DNA of 11,893 bases. Source: Pleurotus ostreatus/Saccharomyces cerevisiae fusant (Eukaryota > Opisthokonta). Made by a program: the position numbers and the translations under genes. Below the pieces are notes generated by a model. That model made no database searches and was not told the DNA's origin. It saw only the letters and a program-made list of their open reading frames with translations. Below, one piece after another: positions 1 through 8,400 of the stretch; within the stretch, counting starts at the first letter, position 1, and the number at the start of each line of letters is the position of its first letter. Location of the stretch: NCBI GenBank assembly GCA_024196135.1, contig JAMQCK010001110.1, forward strand, positions 1 to 11,893, in the 5' to 3' direction.

Positions 1-56
1 TTGTAGGAGGGGTATAGGTTCGGACTTCTCGAGTTAGAGGCGAGGCTTAGGCGCCT

Positions 57-94
57 TATATTTCCTATTTTGTTTACTTCCATTGTACTGTAGC
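57..94 (+). promoter_or_regulatory. LTR core promoter: TATA-like box and predicted transcript start
   Basis: TATATTT at 57-63 is the only TATA-like element in this GC-rich LTR. It sits 28 bases upstream of base 85, where the stretch complementary to the leader begins. In Tf1-type self-priming elements that stretch is the very 5' end of the RNA, so the two signals independently place the start of R near 84-85. The start site is an inference; no RNA data are available. Confidence 0.6.
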
Positions 95-100
95 ACGTGC

Positions 101-139
101 GGAGTCACGCGGGCGCGCGATCACGCCCGCGGGGACTCC
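101..139 (+). other. GC-rich RNA/DNA hairpin in the LTR
   Basis: The arms 101-106 and 134-139 pair perfectly (6 bp), and 108-115 pairs perfectly with 124-131 (8 bp). They are separated by a small 1x2 internal loop and closed by an 8-base loop (116-123). If transcription starts near 85, the hairpin begins 6 nt after the 3' end of the putative primer segment (85-94), within R/U5. By position it could act like a TAR or R-region stem, supporting primer cleavage, packaging or polyadenylation control. The role is inference; the pairing is seen directly. The 3' LTR copy is at 11639-11677. Confidence 0.7.
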
Positions 140-355
140 CGGGAATATCACTTCACATCTCACCTTCAGCCCGTCGGATAAGACGCGAGACTGAGGCCGT
201 GGTTAGTGAGGAAAAGGGTCTGCGAGCTAAGACTCGGGACTCGAATCTGCGCTAGTTGGTCTTAGTGACGGCTACGTGGGTATTCTCGCTACTGCGACCA
301 CCTCGCTCTGTCGCGTCCCGCTTGCAGAGTCCCCGCGCGGCAGCACGACGCCGCA

Positions 356-474
356 AAGTGGACACTGTGGGATCTGCAAGCTACAGTACCACGGGTTAGG
401 TGTCCTATCCCCTTACGAATCATATCTCTTAGCGCGACAACGCGTACTCTCAGTTCCCCTACCACACCGGAGCC
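356..474 (+). other. 5' untranslated leader without ATG
   Basis: From the LTR to the Gag-Pol start there is no gene. The whole stretch from base 1 to 474 contains no ATG, so the first AUG of an LTR-initiated RNA is the Gag-Pol start at 475. Apart from the self-priming site at 380-389, no further signal is recognised. A packaging signal would be expected here or in early gag but cannot be picked out by eye. Confidence 0.7.
380..389 (+). other. Primer-binding site for self-primed reverse transcription
   Basis: GCTACAGTAC at 380-389 is the exact reverse complement of 85-94 in the LTR, the predicted 5' end of the transcript. In Tf1, Tf2, sushi and several fungal chromoviruses the first ~11 nt of the mRNA anneal to a PBS directly after the LTR and serve as primer instead of a tRNA. 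Here the match is 10 nt and lies one base after a CA dinucleotide (377-378) that would end the LTR. A TGG at 359-361, three bases after CA 354-355, could start a conventional tRNA-type PBS, but the following bases do not fit a tRNA with the conserved T-arm C61. Confidence 0.6.
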
Positions 475-2499
475 ATGGCGTACTCCCCTGGCAACTCGCC
501 ACTGACTCCGGCTCCGGAGACTCCCTATCCCCCGCGCGGGAGGCAACTCAGTCGTGAACGACGAGAATCCTCCCTTCCGCCTTCAGGAAGGATCCCCTCA
601 CTTCTGCCGCGATTAGGGGCGTTAGGAACTCGTCGCCCTACTACTCCGTCGGGCATTCCCGCGCCATCCGGCTCAAGGCGCGCAACCTTCCCGAATACTC
701 CTTCCCCGGGCTCAGTCCCCTCCGGGTTCTCCCTACTGAAGGACGCGACATCGACCAAGACTGGCGCGGGATCAGCCCCCAGCCAGACGGGCTCGGCGGC
801 TTCAGTAGCTATACAGCTCAACAGCCCCGACTCGTCGCGTATGGACCAAGAACCTCCCCCTTCGACTGAGGGAAAAGGGAAAGGGGTCGAGAGGAGTGGC
901 TCGCCAGAAGCTGACGCGGCAGCAGTCGCCCGCATCCGAGACATCGACGACCAGTTCTCGCATAAGGACTATACCATGCCTAGCGGATTCGAGTCGCTTG
1001 AGAACCGGCTCGCTCTGTACGCCAGCAAGTCGCGACTCGAACCGGAGGACGTAGCCGACTTCGGCGCGCACGAACCCCCAGAAAGGCGATTCAAGATTCA
1101 GCCCGACTTACTCGAGGACGCGTGCACTGCCATGGAGGAGGTCGAAGCTCTGCTCCTGTCCCTTCGGTTGTTCGACCCCGAGCGCATACACAAGCCCAGC
1201 TGGCGAGCGGACCCCACGAACTCCATCAAATCCATCTTCTTGGGCGCGCGCTCTCTGGCTATACTGAACGCAGCGTGGATGGGCTACTCCGGACGATTTA
1301 GTGTGGTGCCAAAGGTCTACGCTAAATACCTCGCGAGAGCGTATGACGCTTGCCACGCGTCTATAGGAGAAGTGCCCTCCTCTCCGTTGTCGACCGCACC
1401 CTCTGTGTACGCCGCCGTCGAGAAGTACGAGGACCCCAATCAGAAAGTCAAGTACCTGTTGGGATCTTGGCCGCACATGAGCGACCGCCCCAACGTCGAA
1501 TCCAAGAACGGAAGGGGACCCGGCAGGGATCGATTCGTCGACGTCGAGGACGAGGTCCTCTGCCCCGTACCCGAAGCCCTGAAGGAAGCCTATCCTCAAG
1601 GGAAAGACCTACCGAGCGTCCCTGCGGAGGGCGAAGGAAATTCGGGCTCGCCAGCGCCGTTAGCGGGCGCTTCGTCATATCGCAACCCCCGCGGATTTCA
1701 GCTGCCCAGCGTCGAGGAAGAAGAGCTGAGGCGTAGAGAACATCGCGCCAACCGCCCGCAAGTCGCCTTCGAGGACACGCCAAGAGGGGGCTACCACTAC
1801 GGGGCGGGAGACTCACCATTCACCCCTATGCCGGCTGCTAGGCGTCAGCTCGAGCGGCGCAAGTCCGCGTACGAGATTTTCGGAGGTAAGGACGGCGGCG
1901 ATACGCCCTGGGGAAAGCAAGCCCGAGAGAGCAGCCGGGAGATGGACGAGAACACGAGAAGGAGCAGGCGACCCTCGGGGTTCTTCGGCGTGGCGAACCT
2001 TCCTCCCGAATCGTCAGAAGGACCTGCGCCCGCTCTCCCTCCTAGCTTCGCAAGGAAGCCAGCCGAACTCCCTCCATTCATTCCGTCTGGGGCGAGGGGT
2101 TTCGGCGGCTTTGGGGGCTTTGGTGGAAGCGCGTTCGGAAGGAGTGCGCCTCCCGCAGCGGCCCTTCAGGCCCCTACCCAGCTCGGGCAGTCCACGACGC
2201 AACCTCCTGCTCCGCCTCCCCCGTTTATCGCGGCCGGAGGCGGGGGTCTTCCCCCTACAGGTCCACCAGGAGGAGGAAGCGGAGGCGGACCGCCACCTCC
2301 AGGACCCTTCGGCGGAGGAGCGGGATGGCCTAACCCCCCTCCTGGACCTCCCGGGGGCACAGGAGGGAACGGGCAAGGAGTTCCTTTCAGAGGCGCCGGC
2401 GGCGGCCCGCCTGGAGACCCAGGGAACGACCCTTACGCTTACTTGAGAGGAGTGCCGCTAGCGCCGTACGGTAATCAAGTACCGACCATCCCGACTACG
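475..2499 (+). other. Disordered N-terminal Gag extension with Pro/Gly/FG-rich tract
   Basis: Residues 1-675 precede the recognisable Gag core. Residues 1-150 are Ser/Pro/Arg-rich. Residues about 160-310 look more ordered (helical, e.g. the Glu/Leu-rich part near 215-235). Residues about 540-652 are low-complexity, with GFGG repeats and long runs of Pro and Gly. Such a tract is expected to be unstructured and might favour particle assembly or condensation, but that is inference. No enzymatic motif is seen. Confidence 0.6.
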
Positions 2500-5400
2500 C
2501 TGAAGTCGAACAAGATCCCGGCGTGGAATGGTGATCGCAGCACCGCCATCGCTTACCTCTGGAATATAACGGAGCTCGAAAGGGGCGGCGGGTACCTCTC
2601 GCAGGCGCTAGGGTACTGGCTTTGGCAGCGGCTCGAAGAGGGCTCGTCGGTGCAGCTGTGGTACATGACTCTTGAGGATCGCACCAAGGATTGGATGCAG
2701 ACCAACGCGAGGAGCTGGATACTGGGAATCGTATACGGATTCCTGGGCAGGAGATGGTTGACCCAGCTGGCCACCGAATTCAAGCAGCAGGCGTTCCGAG
2801 AGGGGGCGAAGCACCGCAAGGAGACGCCGCACGACTTCATCAATCGCCGCATTCTCCTCTCGAGGTTGCTGGGCTATTCGCAGGCGGGCTCGCGGGAAGA
2901 AGTGGAGTTGCTCACGGAGAGACTCCCCGCGCACTGGCACCACATGCTCTCGACCACTACCATCCTCTCCACCGACGAACTCAAGAACCGCGCTCTAGAG
3001 TTCGAGGAGGAACTGCTAGCCGAAGGACGCCGCGACCAACACTCCGACCTGGACGGCGCGGTCTCGGCAGCGCTTAAGCGACTGGGCATGTACCCGCGCG
3101 CGCGCGCCACGCGCCCGAGCTTCAGCAAGCCGGCAGCATTCGACGCGGAAGCGCAGCCTCTGGAGGAAGAAGAGGGCAGCGCTAATGAGGAAGGCTCCGA
3201 GGATGAGGACGCGCTAGAGGAGGTCATCGCGGCCGCTTACCAAGTCGTGCAGCAGCGTGCGAGCTCCAAACCCGTCTCCTACCCCTTCAAGGCGCGTAAC
3301 GACGTCAAGACTACAGCGAAGAAACTCCCCCCTTCTCCGTGCCGAGCCTGCGGCAGTCCGAATCATTGGAATCGGGAGTGCCCTCATAACGAGGAGTACC
3401 TCAAGCGCAGGAAGAAAGAGGGCTACCGAGTCGAAGACGCCGAGGCAGATCGAGCCTACAATGCCGCCTACGCCATGCTAGTATCCCCGGAGTCGGATTT
3501 TGAAGGGGCTGCTCCAGAAGACTCATGCGAGTCGATAAGGGAGCGTAAGACCCAGGATGACGAAGAGGAGGCGAACGAGAGCGAGAAAGGGGAGACCGGG
3601 CAGGAGAGGCGCGACTGGGAAATCACGGGGGAAGTCCTGCATGTAAACACGTCAGCGGTGAGCGCGAGGATTGAGATCATAGAGGAAGAATACTGGCAAG
3701 AAGGAGGGGTGCTGCCGAGCGACTATCCGCACATCCTGGAATACGTGGGGGATGAGGCGCAACTCGCCTACCAGCCGGACCGAGACACTGAGGGGGAGGA
3801 GGCCGTCAAGAACGAAGCTTTCGCCATACCGGACGTCCTCCCTTACGAAGATTCCCCCATCCGCCTAAAGAATCGACTTAAGCGACCGCCGGGCTACGCT
3901 TCTCTCGGTACTTCCGTTCTGAGCGTGCGCGGCTGGCTGGGGTCGATGGCAAACAAGGAGATGGACTTGCGACTCGACTCGTGCGCTAGTCTATCGCTGC
4001 TGAGCGCGGAATGCTACGACAGCCTCATCAACCCTCCGCCTATCAAGCAGGGCGCGAAGATGAAACTCTGGCAGCTCACCGCGACTAGCGAGCCCATGAG
4101 AGGGTATGTGCAGCTGCCCGTATTCGTGGTGGCGGAGGACGGCACTGTCCTGGAAATGGAGGTGGAGACCTACGTGGTGGAGGGTATGACCGTGCCTCTG
4201 CTGCTGGGGGAGGACTTCCAACAGGCTTACGAGGCGGCCGTAGAGCGTCGAGTGGACGGAACGAATGTGTACTTCGGCCAGTACCCAGCACCCGTTCCCG
4301 CGCGACCGGTAGAGCGCACCAAGGACTTCGACAAGGTCGCCAGGTCGTACTGCGGGGAGATCCCCGCGCAGGCTTTCGCGCGCAAAGCTCATCGCAACCG
4401 ACTACGTCGCGAGCGCAAGCAGAGACTCAACCGCGCGCGCGAGGAAGATAGAGTCGTGCGATCAGCGGCCGACCTGGTCATCCGTCCACAGTGCGTAGCC
4501 AACATCCCCTTGATGGGTCCCTTCGCACAAGAAGAGGAGTGGATAATCGAGAAGAACCTTCTCACGACGCACGACGAGCAACTTTTCGCGGTGCCCAACA
4601 CGCTCGTCTGCTCCGACGTCCCTTTTGCACCTGTCGCTAACCTCTCACACGTCCCCCGATGGATTCGCAAGGGAGAGATCGTCGGACGCATAGCGCGAGC
4701 GAGCGAATTCTTTGACAAGCCGCGATCCAGCGAGGAACGGGACCGAATGATGCAACACGCTCAGTTCCTCAAGACGGCCTGCGATTTGAACTTGGGGGGC
4801 GACCCTCCGAACTCCCATTCCACAGCGCCAGCCGAGGAACACCGTGCCCACTCCCCGCCGAGAGCGCGCGCGCATCGCATGGCGGACGCGACCACGTACG
4901 AAGCCTGGCGGGCTGGACAACACCCCGCTCGTCGCAAATTCTTCATGCCTGACCACGCGGCTTACCCGGCATGGGTGCAGGGCACTGAACAGGAGCAGGA
5001 GGACTACGGACCCAAGACGGCGGCCATGCCGGAGACGGAGGACGTCAAGTCAGACGAATTCAGGAACGTATTGGATGTGGGCGCGCTCCCCGCTCACCTG
5101 CGGAAGCGAGCTTGGGAGATGCTTGAGAGGCACAAAGGGGCTTTCGCGCTGGACGGGAGACTGGGCGACCACGAAGCCGCGGCGCGCATACGCACGAAGG
5201 AGGGTGTCAACCCCATCGCAGTACCAATGTTCGGCGCATCGCCCGCCAAGAAGGCGGTCATCGACGAGCAGATAGACAAGTGGTTCGAGCAGGGGGTGAT
5301 AGAGGAATCTCGTAGCCCTTGGAGCGCGCCTGTCGTTATCGCCTACCGCAACGGCAAGCCTCGTTTTTGCGTCGACTACCGCCGTCTGAACGCAGTCACC

Positions 5401-8400
5401 ATACCGGACGAATTCCCTATACCCCGACAACAGGAAATCCTCGCTTCGCTGGCGGGATCGCAAGTCCTTTCGTCACTGGACGCCCTCTCTGGCTTCACAC
5501 AGTTGTCGGTGCACCCGGACGACGTAGAGAAGACTGCCTTCCGGACGCATCGCGGGCTGTTTCAATTTCGACGACTGCCCTTCGGCCTGAGGAACGGCCC
5601 TTCCATTTTCCAACGGGTGATGAACTCGGTACTCGCCCCTTATCTGTGGCTGTTCGCGCTGGTGTACATTGACGACATTGTGGTCTACTCAAAGTCCTTC
5701 GAGGAGCATATCGTCCACCTTGACAAAGTCCTCAGCGCCATCGAGGAGGCACGCATCACCCTATCGCCCAAGAAATGCCACCTCTTCTACGACTCGATTA
5801 TCTTGCTCGGCCATAAGGTCTCCCGCTTGGGTCTCTCCACCCATTTGGAGAAGGTACGCGCCGTGCTGGAGATGAAGAGGCCGTCGAACAGGAGCGAGCT
5901 GTCGACCTTCTTGGGCATGACCGTCTACTTCAACGCGTTCATCCCGTACTACTCGGACATCTGCTCACCTCTGCACGCGCTGCTTCGCAAGGGGACGAAA
6001 TGGGAATGGGGGGCGGAACAGGAGTACGCCTTCATGCAAGCTAAGAAGGCCCTACAGCACGCGCCCGTTCTAGGGCACCCCATGGAAGATAGGCCGTACC
6101 GACTCTACACTGACGCGTCAGACTACGCGCTCGGCTGCGCGCTGCAGCAGGTGCAGCCGATGGACGTACGCGACCTCAAGGGTACGAAGACCTACGATCG
6201 ACTCAAAGAACTCTATGAGAAGGGCGAGCCTCCGCCGCGCCTCGCCACTAAGATTTCGCACAAGATCGACGATGTGCCGGACCCAGGGAGCTGGGGGGCA
6301 ACCTTTGATGACTCCACTGTCTACGTCGAACGCGTCATTGGATACTGGTCGCGCTCATTTAAGGGCGCCGAGGTTCGCTACAGCGCTACGGAACGAGAAG
6401 CTCTAGCGGCGAAGGAAGGTCTCGTCAAATTTCAGCCCTACATCGAAGGCGCTAAAGTCGCGCTCGTCACCGACCACAGCGCGCTGCAGTGGGCGAGGAC
6501 GTACGAGAATAGCAACCGCCGTTTAGCGGCGTGGGGTGTCGTCTTCTCAGCGTACGAACCCGGGCTGGAAATCGTGCACCGCGCGGGGAGGGTGCACTCC
6601 AACGTCGATCCCCTCAGCCGCATTCCCCGCGAGCCGCCAGCTCACGTCTCCCCTCCCGACGCCGACTCAGCTTCGCTGGAGACGGACGAGGCGCAAGCGC
6701 GCCTTCGCGAACTAGCCGCGGACAAGGCTGCTGCCAAACGCGCCTTCGCCAGTGAGTCCCCCACCGCGTATCTGGCGTGTTGGGAGGACTGCGTCGAAGA
6801 CGTACCGCAGGCTTATGCAGTGCGTCGGTCTTCCCGCCTGGCTCGCCGGGGGGCGGAGACAGGGGGAAAGAAGGAGAAGGAGCCGGCAGACGAGCCAGAC
6901 AGCAAGACTCCAGATACGGAAGCAGCAGCCGAAACGGAGGCCGAGGAACACGAGCTCAAGGACGAGAAGGCGCCGTGGGACAGCACCTCGCATGTAGGAG
7001 AACCCCTCGACGAGTTGCCGAACCGGGAGGCGTACCGCAAAGCCTTCGAACGGCCTCCAGCTATACTGGTCCACATGGACGCGAAGACAGTCGAGGAGTT
7101 CATCCAGGGCTATAAGGAAGACGCGTACTTCGCCAGACGGTACGAGGAGGCCCAGAGCACGGAGGGAGAGTGGACGCCCGGTCGCCGGTACTTCAAGGAC
7201 GACGTAGGACTGCTCTACTTCCTGGACGCCGACTATCTGCCTCGCCTGTGCGTTCCAGCCTCGAAGCGCCTGCGCGTGCTGCAGGAAGCCCACGAGAGCC
7301 CTCTAGAAAGCGCGCACGGCAGCCCCGCGAAGCTGTGGGCCAAACTGCACAGCCGCTTCTATTGGCATCGGATGAACGTGGACATAGACAAGTACTGCGG
7401 CACATGCGACGTCTGTCAGAAGAGCAAGGCGGCGAACTTCAAGCGATACGGCACCTTGATACCTAATCCCGTTCCCCTCATGCCCTACGAATCCGTCTCC
7501 TTGGACTTGATTACCGAACTGCCCCCGTCTTGCGAGTTCGACGCCATCCTCGTCATGGTCGACCGCCTGTCGAAACACGCTCAATTCATACCGACCACGG
7601 GCAAGCTGGACAAGAAAGGGTTCGCGCACCTGTTCGTCAAACATCTCGTGTGCCGCTTCGGGGTGCCCGCCAGCCTCATCATGGACCGAGACCCGCGGTG
7701 GGTGTTCGACTTTTGGAAGGAGGTGGCCAAAGAAATGAAGACAGACCTACTCCTTTCCTCGGCGCACCACCCGCAGCAGGACGGACAGACGGAAGTGCTG
7801 AACAAGCACCTCGAGACGATGCTCCGGGCTTATGTCGCGCAGGACCCCGGCGGGTGGGCCAACTTCGTGCATTTGCTCGAATTCGCCTATAACTCGACAG
7901 AGCACAAGTCCACGATGAGAGAGCCCTTCGACCTCGTGTTCTCCTTCAAGCCGAAATCGCCACTGGACTTCCTGAACCGACTCGACGGCGAGAGGGCCCA
8001 ACGCTTAGGATCCGAAGCGGAAGAGTTCCTGGACACGCTGCGAGCGAAGAGAGAAGCCGCGCGGGACGCTATCGCCAGAGCCCAGGAGGAACAGGCGAAG
8101 CAGTACAACGAAGGCAGACGCGCCGTCCCTGAGCTCAAGACGGGAGACCGGGTCCTTGTGAATCCTCACACACTCAAGTGGATCGAGTCCAAGGGGAAGG
8201 GACGGAAGCTCAAGCAACGATGGATCGGCCCCTTCGAGGTCGTACAACGACTTAACCCCAACACGTACCGCCTCCGCATGGACGACCGCTACACGGCGGT
8301 ACCCATCTTCAACATAGCCCATCTGAAGAAGTACAGAGAACCACCTGCCGAGCTGGGGACAAACCGCGCCAAATACCCCGACTCGAGGAAGGACAAACTA

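Larger units (their letters stand above)
1..355 (+). repeat. 5' long terminal repeat (as delimited by the visible repeat)
   Basis: Bases 1-355 recur without mismatch at 11539-11893. A canonical TG end lies at 2-3, and base 1 (T) is also shared. A CA lies at 354-355, but the visible match simply ends where the window ends, so the right border is not proven. An alternative border at CA 377-378, directly before the self-priming site at 380, fits better with the replication signals and gives near-inverted ends (TTGTAG...CTGCAA). Within the LTR are a TATA-like box at 57-63, an E-box-like CACGTG at 94-99 inside an 8-base palindrome (93-100), and a GC-rich hairpin at 101-139. No AATAAA polyadenylation signal is seen. 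Confidence 0.93.

Noticed and set aside
359..376. TGG at 359, three bases after CA 354-355, as a classical tRNA primer-binding site
   Set aside because: The reverse complement does not place the conserved C61 of a tRNA T-arm and I match no known tRNA. The self-priming complement at 380-389 is the better candidate. Kept as an alternative only.
276..557. 93-codon frame beginning in the LTR and overlapping the start of Gag-Pol
   Set aside because: It begins with GTG, has no ATG before 475, no recognisable domain, and overlaps the genuine start in another frame.
3093..3107. Short CG-alternating run in gag
   Set aside because: It encodes ordinary Arg/Ala codons in a GC-rich gene and is too short to call a microsatellite or Z-DNA element.
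6712..7293. 193-codon minus-strand frame, the longest antisense one
   Set aside because: It mirrors the RNase H-integrase linker and integrase start. Long antisense frames are expected opposite GC3-rich genes, and the protein shows no domain.
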